A DNA stretch of 64,000 nucleotides from Novosphingobium sp. KCTC 2891 (GCF_025938155.1 NZ_JAPCZG010000007.1:1-64000), one strand, 5' to 3'; positions 36,034 through 46,284 are shown, numbered from the stretch's first letter. Numbers and translations: made by a program. Notes: generated from the sequence alone by a model not told the origin.

Positions 36034-37557
36034 CTATTCGGCCGCCTCCCGCACGTGCAGTCCGGCCACGGCCGGCTCCGCCTGTGACAGGGTGAGGATT
36101 CCGTCGTCCACGGGGTCGGTCTTCATGAAGGCGCGGTCGCGCACATAGTCCTGGTTCAGGCGCCAGCGCAGGTCGGTCGCGCTTTTGGGCTGAAGGTGCT
36201 TGCCGCGCATCAGGTAGCCGGACGAGAAATCGAACACGTCGTCGAACACCAGCTTGCTCTCGTCGGGCAGCACCGGGGTCGCCACGTCGCGGCCGGTGTC
36301 CTTCATCCGGTTGAGCAGGCGGCAGACGTAGTCCGCATTGATGTCCGCGCGCAGCGTCCACGATGCGTTGAGATAGCCGAACACCGCCGCAAGGTTGGGC
36401 AGGTTCGAGAACATCACGCCCTTGTAGTAATAGTGGTCCGACAGGTCGATCGGCACGCCGTCCATCGACAGCGCGATCTTGCCCGCGACCGCCAGCTTCA
36501 GCCCGGTGGCGGTGACGATCACGTCGGCATCGAGATGCTGGCCCGAGGCGAGTTGGATGCCGGTCGCGTCGATGCGCTCGATCCGGTCGGTCACGACCGA
36601 GGCCTTGTCCGCCTTGATCGCCTCGAACAGGTCGGCATCGGGCACCAGGCACAGGCGCTGTTCCCACGGGTTGTAGGGCGGGGTGAAAGCCTTGGCGTCG
36701 TACTTGTCGCCCAGCATCTCCTTCAGCTTCTGCGTCAGGAACGCCTTGACCTTTTCCGGCTGGCTGCGCGCACGCTTGTAGAAGAAGTTCTGCAACCGCA
36801 CGTTCTTGAAGCGGGTGACGGCATAGGCGATGCGATCGGGCAGCCACTTGCGCAGCCAGTTGGCGAAAGCATCGCGCGCCGGACGCGAGGCGTACCAGGT
36901 CGGCGTGCGCTGGAGCATGGTCACGTGCGCCGCGTCCTTCGCCATCGATGGCACGATCGTCACCGCGGTTGCGCCCGATCCGATCACCACCACGCGCTTG
37001 CCGGCATAGTCGAGGTCTTCGGGCCAGAACTGGGGGTGGACCAGCGTGCCCTTGAAATCGTCCCTGCCGGGAAGGTCGGCCTCGAACGGCGTGTCGTAAT
37101 CGTAATAGCCCGAGCCGAGATAGAGGAACCGCGCGGTCGACGCGTGGCGGCGCCCGCCTCCGTCCTCGGTCACCAGCAGCCAGCGCGCGCTCGCGCTGTC
37201 CCAGTCGGCCGAGACGACCTTGGTGCCGAAGCGGATGTGCGGCCGGATGTGGCGCTCATCGGCAATGCGATTGAGGTATTCGAGGATCGACGGCCCGTCG
37301 GCGATGGCCTTTTCATGCCGCCACGGCTCGAACACGAAGCCCAGCGTGTGCATGTCGCTGTCCGAACGCACGCCGGGATAGCGGAACAGGTCCCAGGTGC
37401 CGCCGATGCTCTCCCGGCGCTCAAGGATGGCGTAGCTGCGATCGGGGCAGATCTTCTGCATATGCGCGGCCATGCCGATGCCGGAAATGCCCGCGCCGAC
37501 GATGGCCACGTCGATATCCGGTTCCACGCCCGCATCCAGCTTGATTTCCACGCCCAT
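36034..37557 (-). CDS. Flavin-binding (Baeyer-Villiger-type) monooxygenase
   Basis: The 507-residue protein has an N-terminal FAD motif VAIVGAGISGIGMAAHMQ and the follow-on RRESIGGTWDLFRYPGVRSD. After that come FKGTLVHPQFWPEDLDYAGK, which includes the Baeyer-Villiger-like fingerprint, and an NADPH motif VVVIGSGATAVTIVP. The ATG family mark is VTATGLKL. Such enzymes insert oxygen into ketones or N-/S-oxidise substrates; the substrate is unknown. ATG 37557 starts the conserved region. It is divergent from corA over 121 bp and heads a minus-strand unit. Confidence 0.84.
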   Translation of the reverse strand: MGVEIKLDAGVEPDIDVAIVGAGISGIGMAAHMQKICPDRSYAILERRESIGGTWDLFRYPGVRSDSDMHTLGFVFEPWRHEKAIADGPSILEYLNRIADERHIRPHIRFGTKVVSADWDSASARWLLVTEDGGGRRHASTARFLYLGSGYYDYDTPFEADLPGRDDFKGTLVHPQFWPEDLDYAGKRVVVIGSGATAVTIVPSMAKDAAHVTMLQRTPTWYASRPARDAFANWLRKWLPDRIAYAVTRFKNVRLQNFFYKRARSQPEKVKAFLTQKLKEMLGDKYDAKAFTPPYNPWEQRLCLVPDADLFEAIKADKASVVTDRIERIDATGIQLASGQHLDADVIVTATGLKLAVAGKIALSMDGVPIDLSDHYYYKGVMFSNLPNLAAVFGYLNASWTLRADINADYVCRLLNRMKDTGRDVATPVLPDESKLVFDDVFDFSSGYLMRGKHLQPKSATDLRWRLNQDYVRDRAFMKTDPVDDGILTLSQAEPAVAGLHVREAAE

Positions 37558-37678
37558 CCGACTCTCCACCGATCTGGCCCTTGTCTGGCCCGTCTTCTTA
37601 TTGACAGGGATGTTAGCCGCTCCGCGCGCAAAATCCAGCCCGATTGCGTTTTGGCGTCCCAGGCGACAGGAAGGGCCC

Positions 37679-38650
37679 ATGATTGTTGCCGCGCGCCGCT
37701 ATTTCGCCGGAAAGGCCCACGAAGTCGAAATCGAACTGGACGGTCAGCCGCGCCAGTGCCTCGAAGGCGGCTGTTTCGACTGGATCGGGCTGTGCGAGCC
37801 TTCGGTGGAGGAGATGGAGCTGGTGCGCCGCCAGTATGGCCTCCACCCGCTCGCGGTGGAGGACGCGCTCAATCCGCGCCAGCTGCCCAAGGTCGATGTC
37901 TATGGCAAACAGCTGTTCGTCGTGGCGCGCACCGCCGCGCTCGAGGATGGCGAGACCATCGGCTATGGCCAGACCGCGTGCTTCATCGGCGCCGATTTCG
38001 TCATCTCCGTGCGCTTCGGCAGCACCCGCGCCCATGTCGAGCTGCGGCGCGAACTGGAAGGCGATGCCGAGCGGCTGGCCGAAGGCGCTGACTATGTGCT
38101 CCACGCCGTGCTGGACTTTATCGTCGATGGCTACCTGCCGATCATGGACCGGCTGGAGGACATCGCGCAGGATATGGAGGAGGCCGCGATCGATGCCTTT
38201 CCCGGCCCCGTCACGATCCGCCGCATCTTCCGCCTGCGCCGCCAGCTGCGGCGGTTCGAGCGGGTGATCGGCCCGATGGAGGAAATGGTCGAGCGGCTCG
38301 CGCAGGCCGACCTGCCCACCATCGACCCTGCCGCCCGTATCTGGTTCCGCGACGTGCTCGATCACGTGCGCCGGGTGATGGCGCGGATGCGCGGGCTGAA
38401 GGAAACGCTCGCCGCCATTGTCGAAACTGCGGCGCTGCTCGAACAGCACCGGCAGGGCGACATGACCCGCCAGCTGGCCGCGTGGGCCGCCATCCTGGCC
38501 GTGCCGACCGCCATCGCGGGCATCTACGGCATGAATTTCGACTACATCCCGGAACTGAAGTGGCACTATGGCTACTTCCTCGTCTGGGGCGTTATCGTGT
38601 CGATCTGCGGCGGGCTGTTCTGGCGTTTCCGCCGCATCGGCTGGCTCTAG
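37679..38650 (+). CDS. corA: Magnesium/cobalt transporter CorA
   Basis: The 323-residue protein has a large N-terminal cytoplasmic domain (GLHPLAVEDALNPRQLPKVD, VDGYLPIMDRLEDIAQDMEE and a long basic helix IRRIFRLRRQLRRFERVIGP). Two C-terminal membrane helices follow. The signature GMN lies in AGIYGMNFDYIPEL between them. CorA forms a pentameric channel for Mg2+, with Co2+ or Ni2+ as lesser substrates. The CDF exporter gene follows 21 bp later. Confidence 0.9.
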   Translation: MIVAARRYFAGKAHEVEIELDGQPRQCLEGGCFDWIGLCEPSVEEMELVRRQYGLHPLAVEDALNPRQLPKVDVYGKQLFVVARTAALEDGETIGYGQTACFIGADFVISVRFGSTRAHVELRRELEGDAERLAEGADYVLHAVLDFIVDGYLPIMDRLEDIAQDMEEAAIDAFPGPVTIRRIFRLRRQLRRFERVIGPMEEMVERLAQADLPTIDPAARIWFRDVLDHVRRVMARMRGLKETLAAIVETAALLEQHRQGDMTRQLAAWAAILAVPTAIAGIYGMNFDYIPELKWHYGYFLVWGVIVSICGGLFWRFRRIGWL

Positions 38651-38671
38651 CCCTTACCTTCAGGAGCATCC

Positions 38672-39580
38672 ATGGCCGGCGGTTCGACCAAGACCATTCT
38701 CATCGCGCTCGGCGCCAATGTCGGCATCGCGGTGGCCAAGTTCGGCGCGGCCGCGGTCACCGGCTCTTCGGCGATGCTCACCGAAGGCATTCACAGCCTC
38801 GTCGATTCGACCAACCAGCTCCTCCTGCTCTATGGCCGCAAGCAATCGCGCAAGGCGCCCGACGCCACGCACCCGTTCGGCTATGGACGAGAGCTGTATT
38901 TCTGGTCGTTCATTGTCGCGATCCTCGTGTTCTCGCTCGGCGCGGGCGTGTCGGTCTATGAAGGCATCCTGCACATCATCGCGCCGGAACACGCCACCAG
39001 CCCGCTGATCGCGTTCATCGTGCTGGGCGTCGCCGCCGCGCTCGAAGGCTGGTCCACCGTCGCTGCTCTGGCCGATTTCAACAAGACCCGTCGCGGCTCG
39101 ATCTGGGCCGAGATCCGCAAGACCAAGGACGCACCCACGCTGGTCCTGCTGCTGGAGAACTCGGGCGCGCTGATCGGTCTCGCCTTTGCCGCCGCCGGTC
39201 TCACCCTCAGCCTCGTCACCGGCAATCCGTTCTGGGACGGCCTCGCCTCGGTGCTGATCGGGCTTGTCCTCGGCGGGCTGGCGGTCATCCTGCTCTATGA
39301 GGCGAAAGGCCTGCTGATCGGGGAAAGCGCCGATCCGGCCATGGTCGAGGCGATCCGCAGCCGCGCCGCCGCCCACGCCGGCGTCGTCCGCGTCCACGAA
39401 GTGCTCACCCTGCACAGCGCCCCCACGATGGTCACGGTCATCATCAGCGCCGATTTCGAGGATGCCATCACCGCGCGCGACGTGGAGCGCGTCGTGCTGG
39501 CCATCGAACGCGAAGTGGCGACCACGTTCCCGATCGTCGCGCGCGTCTATGTCCGCCCGCGCGACAGTTCGACGACCTGA
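38672..39580 (+). CDS. Cation diffusion facilitator family transporter
   Basis: The 302-residue protein has six predicted helices and a C-terminal cytoplasmic metallochaperone-like domain. Helix II region carries SAMLTEGIHSLVDSTNQLLL with the metal-binding H/D pair. KQSRKAPDATHPFGYGRELY is the usual basic/GYGR loop. The helix V region reads LLLENSGALIGLAFAAAGL, the glutamate-bearing variant of the SLC30A9-like subgroup rather than the HxxxD of YiiP. It likely exports a divalent metal; the metal is not decided by sequence. It is probably co-transcribed with corA. Confidence 0.84.
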   Translation: MAGGSTKTILIALGANVGIAVAKFGAAAVTGSSAMLTEGIHSLVDSTNQLLLLYGRKQSRKAPDATHPFGYGRELYFWSFIVAILVFSLGAGVSVYEGILHIIAPEHATSPLIAFIVLGVAAALEGWSTVAALADFNKTRRGSIWAEIRKTKDAPTLVLLLENSGALIGLAFAAAGLTLSLVTGNPFWDGLASVLIGLVLGGLAVILLYEAKGLLIGESADPAMVEAIRSRAAAHAGVVRVHEVLTLHSAPTMVTVIISADFEDAITARDVERVVLAIEREVATTFPIVARVYVRPRDSSTT

Positions 39581-39663
39581 ACCCGGCAACCGGCGCGATT
39601 GCGCGGAGCGGGGGAGCGGCGTAGTCTTCGCGGGTCAGGTCCATCGGCCCGGGGGAGGCATTG

Positions 39664-41451
39664 ATGCGCGCCAGAATGGTCATTGCCGTTGCCGCTCTGC
39701 TGGCAGGAAGCGCTGCCGGATCGTCTGCACGCTGGCTCGGGCTGGACCCGGCGGAGGCCGCCGCGCTGGCCGCGCTCGATCCCGCGCGCACCGCTGCTGC
39801 GGCCTGCCGCCCGGCCCCTGGTGCGGAACCGCTGCTGCGCCAGCGCCTGCGCCTCGCCGCCGCGCTTGCGCCGGTCCAGCCGGGGCTGGAAGCCTTGCCG
39901 CTCTATCCGGATGTCCCTCGTTCCGCGCTCGATCCCGCCGGTCTCACGCCCGCCGCCCGTCCGTGGTTCGACCAGGGCCTGCTCATGGCCTACAATTTCA
40001 ACCACGCGGCGGCGATCGCCTCGTTCCGGCGCGCGCAGGCGCTCGCGCCCGATTGCGCGCTGTGCTTCTGGGGAGAGGCGCTGGCCTATGGCCCCAACAT
40101 CAACGCCCCGATGGACGTGGCGCAGAACCCGGCCACGCTGGCGGCGCTGGCCCGGGCGCAGTCTCTCGCCGCTTCGGCGCCCCCGCTCGACCGGGCGCTG
40201 GTCGATGCGCTGGCCCGGCGCTACGCGGTCGATCCGGCGGCGGACCGTGCCGCGCTCGATGCCGCCTATGCCGATGCGATGCTGGGCGTTGCCGGAAAGG
40301 TGCCGGACAACGACGAAGTGGCGGTGCTCGCGGCCGAAGCGGCCATGGATACCAGCCCTTGGAACTACTGGGATGCGGGCCGCCGCACTCCCAATCCGCG
40401 CATTGCGCAGGCGGTGTCGCTGGTCGAAGGCGTGCTGGCCCGGCACCCCGGCCACCAGCAGGCCGCGCACCTCTACGTCCACCTGATGGAAAATTATGCC
40501 GATCCGGCCCGCGCCGAAAAGGCGGCCGATGCGCTGGCGCTGTCGGCCATGCCGCAGGCGGGCCATCTCGTGCACATGCCCTCGCACATCTACTACCGCA
40601 TCGGGCGCTATGCGGATTCGATCCGCACCAACATCGCCGCGGCCCGTGCGGACGAAGCTTACCTCGCCCGCGTCCACGACGATGGGATGTATCGCTATGG
40701 CTATTATCCGCACAACGTCCACTTCATCGTGGCGTCGGCGCAGCAGGCGGGCGATCTCGCGCTCGCCGTGCGCGAGGCGGACCGGCTCTCGCGCATCCTG
40801 TCGAACGACGTCGCGCGGCGCTTTGTCTGGATTCAGGGCATCATTGCCGCGCCGGCCTTCGCCTATGCGCAAGGGGCCAGCGCCGCGCAGATCCTCGCGC
40901 TGCCCAGGCCCGCGGCGGATATGCCCTATGTCACCGCCATGTGGCACTATGCCCGCGCCGTCGCCCGCGCGCGCCAGCGCGACCGCGCGGGTTTTGCGGT
41001 GGAACTGGGCGCGATGGAACGGCTGGCCGACGATCCCGCCCTGGCACCGCTCGCCGCGCAGGGGTTGCCCGCTGCCGACCTGATCCGCCTTGCCGCCTAT
41101 GTCGCGCGCGGACGGCAAGCCTACGCGCAGGGCCAGTTCGAAGCGGCCGCGGATCACTACCGCGCGGCGATGAAGATCGAGGCGACCATCCCCTATCAGG
41201 AGCCGCCCTACTGGTATTACCCGGTCGGCCAGTCACTGGGCGCAGCGCTGCTGCGCGCCGGCAAGCCGGAGGAGGCGCGCGATGCCTTCCGCCAGGCGCT
41301 GCTGATGGCGCCGGACAGCGGCTGGGCGCTCCATGGCCTGGCGCAGGCGGAAGCGGCGCTGGGGCACCGGATCGAAGCGAAAGCCGCCGAAGCCGCGCTG
41401 GAACGCGCGTGGCGGGGTGACCCGCGCCTGCTGGATCTTGATCGGCTCTAG
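39664..41451 (+). CDS. Exported TPR-repeat protein
   Basis: A 595-residue protein with an N-terminal signal-like helix (MVIAVAALLAGSAAGSS) and several tetratricopeptide-like repeats. WFDQGLLMAYNFNHAAAIAS leads into FRRAQALAPDCALCFWGEAL; later repeats include YAQGQFEAAADHYRAAMKIE and EEARDAFRQALLMAPDSGWA. The HLVHMPSHIYYRIGRYADSI segment recurs in related proteins of this group. A GGGGGAGG ribosome site supports ATG 39664. It probably acts as a periplasmic scaffold. Its stop overlaps the convergent hydratase stop by four bases. Confidence 0.7.
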   Translation: MRARMVIAVAALLAGSAAGSSARWLGLDPAEAAALAALDPARTAAAACRPAPGAEPLLRQRLRLAAALAPVQPGLEALPLYPDVPRSALDPAGLTPAARPWFDQGLLMAYNFNHAAAIASFRRAQALAPDCALCFWGEALAYGPNINAPMDVAQNPATLAALARAQSLAASAPPLDRALVDALARRYAVDPAADRAALDAAYADAMLGVAGKVPDNDEVAVLAAEAAMDTSPWNYWDAGRRTPNPRIAQAVSLVEGVLARHPGHQQAAHLYVHLMENYADPARAEKAADALALSAMPQAGHLVHMPSHIYYRIGRYADSIRTNIAAARADEAYLARVHDDGMYRYGYYPHNVHFIVASAQQAGDLALAVREADRLSRILSNDVARRFVWIQGIIAAPAFAYAQGASAAQILALPRPAADMPYVTAMWHYARAVARARQRDRAGFAVELGAMERLADDPALAPLAAQGLPAADLIRLAAYVARGRQAYAQGQFEAAADHYRAAMKIEATIPYQEPPYWYYPVGQSLGAALLRAGKPEEARDAFRQALLMAPDSGWALHGLAQAEAALGHRIEAKAAEAALERAWRGDPRLLDLDRL

Positions 41452-42254
41452 GGAAGGGGCCGGCGCAGGTCCGCGCCGGTTTCGGCATAGCGGCCCAGCA
41501 CGGCGCGAACTTCTGCGCTGCCAAGGCGGGCGTTCACCATGCGCTGCTCCAGTGTCAGCGCGTCCTCGATGGCCAGGTCGGCGCTGGCATGAACGATGCG
41601 CTTGGCCCCCGCCAGCGCGCTGCGCGAAAGCGACGCGAACTTGCGCGCCATGGCCAGCGCCGCGTCCAGCGGCTCGTCGACCGCCGCGTTGACCATCCCC
41701 AGCCGCGCGGCTTCTTCGGGATCGACCACGCGCGCCATGCCGATCAGTTCCAGCGCACGCGCCGGGCCGAGCAGCCGTGCCAGCCGCACCGTGCCGCCGC
41801 CGCCGGGGAACATCGCGATGTGCATTTCGGGCAGGCCGATGGTGTAGGCACCCCGCCGTGCCAGCCGGATATCGCAGGCGAGCGCCAGTTCGAAGCCCAC
41901 GCCCATGCAGTCCCCGTTGATCGCGGCGATCACCGGCACGTCCAGCGTTTCCAGCCGCCGGGTGATCTGGTGAAAGATCGAATCGCGCCACGTTGCCGCC
42001 GGATCGGCCGGGCTGGCGGCAATGGCCTCGGCCGCGCCGGCCAGTTCGCCAAGGTCGAAATGGCGGATCAGCACGCCGTCCTGCGCGCCGGTGAGGATCA
42101 GCGCGCGCAAGGCATCGTCCTGCGCCAGCGCGGCAAGATGTTCGTCCAGCGCAGCGGTCATCGCGCCGTCCAGGAACCCATGCGGTGGATTGTCGAAGCG
42201 CAGCACCGCAATTCCGGCGCCATCCCGCTCCAGCCGAACCTCGCCTATCGCCAT
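41448..42254 (-). CDS. Enoyl-CoA hydratase/isomerase family protein
   Basis: The 268-residue crotonase-fold protein keeps both catalytic glutamates, in GVGFELALACD and in GLPEMHIAMFPGGGG. The oxyanion region near ALILTGAQDGVLIRHFDLGE is less standard. It may hydrate an enoyl-CoA. It starts 14 bp after the rimO stop on the same strand, so it is likely co-transcribed with rimO, with no obvious functional link. Confidence 0.72.
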   Translation of the reverse strand: MAIGEVRLERDGAGIAVLRFDNPPHGFLDGAMTAALDEHLAALAQDDALRALILTGAQDGVLIRHFDLGELAGAAEAIAASPADPAATWRDSIFHQITRRLETLDVPVIAAINGDCMGVGFELALACDIRLARRGAYTIGLPEMHIAMFPGGGGTVRLARLLGPARALELIGMARVVDPEEAARLGMVNAAVDEPLDAALAMARKFASLSRSALAGAKRIVHASADLAIEDALTLEQRMVNARLGSAEVRAVLGRYAETGADLRRPLP

Positions 42255-42268
42255 GCTCCCGGACCGCG

Positions 42269-43657
42269 TCAGACGATCACGCCGAACAGGTCATGCGCGT
42301 CGGCGTCCTCGATCAGCACATCGGCAAAGTCCCCGGCCTTCAGCGTGGCGGGCACGTCGCGCAGATAGACCGCGCCGTCGATCTCGGGCGCATCGGCCTG
42401 CGATCGGGCGGTGGCGCCGATGTCGCCTTCTTCGTCCGGCTCGCCCACTTCGTCCACGATCACGCGGATTGTCCGGCCCACCTTGGCGGCCAGCTTCGCC
42501 GCGCTGATCGCCTCGGTCTTGGCCATGATCCGCGCGTAGCGTTCTTCCTTGACCTCCTCGGGCACCTGGTCGGGCAGGTCGTTCGCCGCCGCACCAGCCA
42601 CCGGCTCGAAACGGAACGCGCCCACGCGGTCGAGCTGGGCTTCATCCAGCCAATCGAGCAGGTACTGGAAGTCGGCCTCGGTCTCGCCGGGGAAGCCGAC
42701 GACGAAGCTGGAGCGGATCGCCAGGTCGGGGCAGATTTCGCGCCATGCCTTGATGCGCTCCAGCACCTTGGCCTCGTTCGCCGGGCGCTTCATCGCGCGC
42801 AGCACGTTGGGGCTGGCGTGCTGGAACGGGATGTCGAGATAGGGCGTCACCAGCCCCTCGGCCATCAGCGGGATCACCGCATCGACGTGGGGATAGGGGT
42901 AGACATAGTGCAGCCGCACCCACGGCGTCTGGCCATCGGGCGTGCGCAGCTGGCCCAGTTCGCGCGCCAGGTCGGTCATGTGCGTGCGCACCGCGCGGCC
43001 CTTCCACTGCCGCTCCTCGTGGCGCACGTCCACGCCATAGGCAGAGGTGTCCTGGCTGATCACCAGCAGTTCCCTGGTGCCCGCCGCGACGAGCTTTTCG
43101 GCCTCGCGCAGCACCGCGTCGATGCGCCGGCTGGCCAGCTTGCCGCGCAGCGAAGGGATGATGCAGAACGCGCAGGCGTGGTTGCAGCCCTCGGAAATCT
43201 TCAGGTAGCTGTAGTGGCGCGGGGTCAGCTTGACGTCGCCCGGGTCCGCCTGCGGAATCAGGTCGATATACGGACCCATGCTGGGCGGCGCGGCTTCGTG
43301 CACCGCCTCGACCACCGCTTCGTACTGGTGCGCGCCCGTCACGGCGAGCACCTGCGGGAACTTCGCGCGGATCGCGTCCGCCTCGTTGCCCATGCACCCG
43401 GTCACGATCACGCGCCCGTTTTCGGCAATCGCCTCGCCGATCGCGGCCAGGCTTTCCTCCTTGGCCGAATCGAGGAAGCCGCAGGTGTTCACCAGCACCA
43501 CGTCCGCGCCCGCGTAGTCCGGGCTCATCGCATAGCCGTCCGCGCGCAGGCGGGTCAGGATACGCTCGGAGTCGACCAGCGCCTTTGGGCAGCCGAGGCT
43601 GACCATGCCCACGCGGGGCTGGTCGGGAATTGCGATCGGGGGAGTTTGGGAAGCCAT
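42269..43657 (-). CDS. rimO: Ribosomal protein S12 methylthiotransferase RimO
   Basis: The 462-residue radical-SAM enzyme methylthiolates the conserved aspartate of S12. It has an N-terminal cluster domain ([41 protein letters not shown]), the radical-SAM CxxxCxxC in [20 protein letters not shown] and a C-terminal TRAM domain. [13 protein letters not shown] with [14 protein letters not shown] marks RimO rather than MiaB. Length is normal. An ATG with a modest ribosome site starts the gene, divergent from the DUF1761 gene. Confidence 0.93.
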   Translation of the reverse strand: MASQTPPIAIPDQPRVGMVSLGCPKALVDSERILTRLRADGYAMSPDYAGADVVLVNTCGFLDSAKEESLAAIGEAIAENGRVIVTGCMGNEADAIRAKFPQVLAVTGAHQYEAVVEAVHEAAPPSMGPYIDLIPQADPGDVKLTPRHYSYLKISEGCNHACAFCIIPSLRGKLASRRIDAVLREAEKLVAAGTRELLVISQDTSAYGVDVRHEERQWKGRAVRTHMTDLARELGQLRTPDGQTPWVRLHYVYPYPHVDAVIPLMAEGLVTPYLDIPFQHASPNVLRAMKRPANEAKVLERIKAWREICPDLAIRSSFVVGFPGETEADFQYLLDWLDEAQLDRVGAFRFEPVAGAAANDLPDQVPEEVKEERYARIMAKTEAISAAKLAAKVGRTIRVIVDEVGEPDEEGDIGATARSQADAPEIDGAVYLRDVPATLKAGDFADVLIEDADAHDLFGVIV

Positions 43658-43787
43658 GTTGCGGCCGGCCCATAGCGGGATTCGCCTGAACAGTCACCCA
43701 TGGCTGTGTCCAGCCGCCTCCGGAGGCGATTTGCAAAAGGCGGATCAAGCGGTTACGCAGTCGCCGCGGGGCAAGGGAAGAGAAAGC

Positions 43788-44201
43788 ATGGGTCCTGTAA
43801 ACTGGCTGGCGGTGATTGTTGCTGTGCTGGCCGCGCTGATCGTTTCCGCTGTCTGGTACGGCCCGCTGTTCGGCCGCGCCCGGCTTGAGGAAGTCGGCCC
43901 CGGCGGTCTTGGCGTGCGCCGCGCGCCGGGACGTACCGTGGCGCTCACGGCGACGCTGCTGTTCGTTTCCGCCTCGATGATGGGCCATATGTTCGCCCGC
44001 GTCGGCAGCGAAACGCTCAGCGTGAAGCCCTGGCTTTATTTCATGATGTCGGTCGGGCTGGCCGGGGCTTTCGTCATCCCCTCGCTGTGGGTCAGCTATA
44101 CCCACCAGCGAATCAGCACGCGCCTCGCCCTGCTCGATGCGGGCTGCTGGCTCGCCGTCTATTTCGCGATGGGCCTGGTGTTCTGGGCGTTCAAAGCCTG
44201 A
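43788..44201 (+). CDS. DUF1761 membrane protein
   Basis: A 137-residue, four-helix membrane protein starting MGPVNWLAVIVAVLAALIVS and AVWYGPLFGRA, the typical opening of DUF1761. Further helices are near residues 50-67, 78-98 and 115-134. Function is unknown. Its 3' end overlaps the convergent LytM-factor gene by 11 bp. Confidence 0.72.
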   Translation: MGPVNWLAVIVAVLAALIVSAVWYGPLFGRARLEEVGPGGLGVRRAPGRTVALTATLLFVSASMMGHMFARVGSETLSVKPWLYFMMSVGLAGAFVIPSLWVSYTHQRISTRLALLDAGCWLAVYFAMGLVFWAFKA

Positions 44202-44943
44202 CCGGCAGGTAGGTGTAAGGATCGCGGGGCGCGTTGTCCTTGCGCACCTCGAAATGGAGCGTGGGCTTCATCGCCTCGCCGGTGGCGCCGATCCGCGCGA
44301 TCACCTGCCGCGCGGCAACCGCCTGGCCTTCCGTCACCGCCACTTTGCCCAGATAGCCATAGGCGGTCACCCAGCCGCCGCCGTGGTCGATGAGGATCAG
44401 CTGCCCGAAGCGTTCGGGCTCGGTCCCCGCGAACAGCACCCGGCCGGCCGCTGCCGCATGGACGGTCATGCCTGCAAAGGCGGCCAGGTCCATGCCGTTG
44501 TTCGGCCGGCCTTTCGCTGGCACGCCGAAGCGACCGATCACTGCCCCCGATGTCGGCCAGGAAAGCCGCGGCGCGCCCATTTCGCGGTCATGGCGGGGTA
44601 GCGGCTCGGGCAGGGGCCGGGGCGCGGGCGCCGCGCGGACCGGTAGGGCGGCGCGCGGCCCGGATCGGGGCGCGGGCGATGCGACGGGCACAGGGGCGCC
44701 CGCCGGACCTGGCCGCTTGAGCACCTGTCCGGTCCGCACCGTGTAGGGATAAGGCACCGCGTTGGCCTCGGCGAGCGCCTTCATCGTCACGCCCATCCGG
44801 CGCGCGATCGACAGGAAGCTGTCGCCCTCGCGCACGGTATAGTTCCACGCGACGATCGGCGCTCCATACGGCGCCCCGTCAGAAGGCGCCGCGAACGCCG
44901 GGGCCGCCGCCACCAGCAGAAGCATGGCGGCAAGGCGGGGCAT
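44191..44943 (-). CDS. LysM/M23-domain protein with degenerate active site (NlpD/EnvC-like)
   Basis: The 250-residue protein has a signal peptide (RLAAMLLLVAAAPAFA) and one LysM domain (YTVREGDSFLSIARRMGVTM, then VPYPYTVRTGQVLKR). A Pro/Ala linker and an M23 fold follow. In the M23 part the first zinc histidine of the HxxxD site reads N (RPNNGMDLA). The middle histidine of the usual HLS segment reads Y (AYGYLGKV). Only the last LHFEVR is normal. It therefore probably binds peptidoglycan and activates an amidase rather than cutting bonds, as NlpD and EnvC do. It ends the serS unit. Confidence 0.8.
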   Translation of the reverse strand: MPRLAAMLLLVAAAPAFAAPSDGAPYGAPIVAWNYTVREGDSFLSIARRMGVTMKALAEANAVPYPYTVRTGQVLKRPGPAGAPVPVASPAPRSGPRAALPVRAAPAPRPLPEPLPRHDREMGAPRLSWPTSGAVIGRFGVPAKGRPNNGMDLAAFAGMTVHAAAAGRVLFAGTEPERFGQLILIDHGGGWVTAYGYLGKVAVTEGQAVAARQVIARIGATGEAMKPTLHFEVRKDNAPRDPYTYLPVRL

Positions 44944-46223
44944 CAGCCCTGCGGCACCAGCCGGGTCAGCCCGCCGGTATAGGCCCGCAGCGCCTCGGGC
45001 ACGTCGACCGAGCCGTCGTTCTGCTGGTAGTTCTCCAGAACCGCCACCAGCGTGCGACCCACCGCGAGGCCCGATCCGTTGAGCGTGTGGACGAACTCGG
45101 TGCCCTTTGCGCCGTCCGGGCGGTAGCGCGCGTTCATGCGCCGCGCCTGGAAGTCGCCGCAGTTCGAACAGGACGAAATCTCGCGGTAGGCGCCCTGGCC
45201 CGGCAGCCAGACTTCAAGGTCATAGGTCTTGCGCGCGGTGAAGCCCATGTCCCCGGCGCAAAGCAGCACCTTGCGATAGGGCAGGCCCAGCGCCTGCAGG
45301 ATCGATTCGGCCGCGCCCGTCATGCGCTCGTGCTCGGCTTCCGAATCCTCGGGCTTGCAGATCGAGACGAGTTCGACCTTCTCGAACTGGTGCTGGCGGA
45401 TGAACCCGCGCGTGTCGCGCCCGGCCGATCCGGCTTCCGAGCGGAAGCACGGCGTCAGTGCGGTCATCCGCAGCGGCAGCGCGGCGTCGGCCAGGATCTG
45501 CTCGCGCACCGCGTTGGTCAGCGAAACTTCGGCGGTGGGGATCAGCCAGCGGCCATCGGTGGTGCGGAACAGGTCCTCGGCGAACTTGGGCAGCTGCCCG
45601 GTGCCGAACACCGCTTCGTCCTTCACCAGCAGCGGTGGCAGGCACTCCTCATAGCCGTTCACTTCGGTCTGGCGGTCGAGCATGAACTGCGCCAGCGCGC
45701 GGTGCAGGCGCGCCATCTGGCCCTTCAGGAACGTGAAGCGCGCGCCGGAAATCGCCGCGCCGGTCTCGAAGTCCAGCCCCAGCGCCGGGCCGATGTCGGC
45801 ATGTTCGCGCGGCGCGAAAGCGAACTCGCGCGGGGTGCCCCAGCGGCTCACCTCGACGTTCTGCGTCTCGTCCTCGCCTTCGGGCACCTCCGCGTCGGGC
45901 AGGTTGGGCCAGGCGGCCAGAGCGGTGTTCTGCTCGGCGGTGAGGCGGCGTTCCTCCTCCTCCAGCGCGGGCAGTTCGCTCTTCAGAGCGGCGACTTCGG
46001 CCTTCAGCGCCTCGGTGGTGTCCTTGCCGCCCTTGCCCATCGCCGCGCCGATCGCCTTGCTGGCTTCGTTGCGGCGGGCCTGCGATTCCTGCATCCGCGT
46101 GGCGACATCGCGGCGCGCGGCGTCGAGCGCGAGGATGGATGCGGCCACCGGCGCCACTCCCCGGCGGGCGAGGGCGGCGTCGAAGGCTTCCGGATTTTCG
46201 CGGATCAGGCGGATGTCGTGCAT
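44943..46223 (-). CDS. serS: Seryl-tRNA synthetase
   Basis: The 426-residue class II synthetase has the N-terminal tRNA-binding coiled coil ([20 protein letters not shown] to [20 protein letters not shown]). Motif 2 is [20 protein letters not shown] and motif 3 is [18 protein letters not shown]. The [13 protein letters not shown] serine-binding segment and [18 protein letters not shown] are present. Length is normal. It shares one base with the start of the LytM-factor gene, so those two are coupled. Confidence 0.97.
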   Translation of the reverse strand: MHDIRLIRENPEAFDAALARRGVAPVAASILALDAARRDVATRMQESQARRNEASKAIGAAMGKGGKDTTEALKAEVAALKSELPALEEEERRLTAEQNTALAAWPNLPDAEVPEGEDETQNVEVSRWGTPREFAFAPREHADIGPALGLDFETGAAISGARFTFLKGQMARLHRALAQFMLDRQTEVNGYEECLPPLLVKDEAVFGTGQLPKFAEDLFRTTDGRWLIPTAEVSLTNAVREQILADAALPLRMTALTPCFRSEAGSAGRDTRGFIRQHQFEKVELVSICKPEDSEAEHERMTGAAESILQALGLPYRKVLLCAGDMGFTARKTYDLEVWLPGQGAYREISSCSNCGDFQARRMNARYRPDGAKGTEFVHTLNGSGLAVGRTLVAVLENYQQNDGSVDVPEALRAYTGGLTRLVPQG

Positions 46224-46241
46224 GGCGCCGGGCTATGCCGC

Positions 46242-46272
46242 CGCGCCCCGCACGATGCAAGCGCGGGGCGCG
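46242..46272 (-). terminator. GC-rich hairpin between DUF2892 and serS
   Basis: Perfect ten-base arms CGCGCCCCGC and GCGGGGCGCG flank an 11-base loop, 13 bp after the DUF2892 stop on the minus strand. No T-run follows, so it may only weaken read-through into serS, or support serS leader structure. Confidence 0.4.
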
Positions 46273-46284
46273 TGCCGCACGCGA

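Noticed and set aside
38482..38961. Out-of-frame plus-strand frames over corA and the CDF gene
   Set aside because: Arg-rich shadow frames crossing two well-supported genes.
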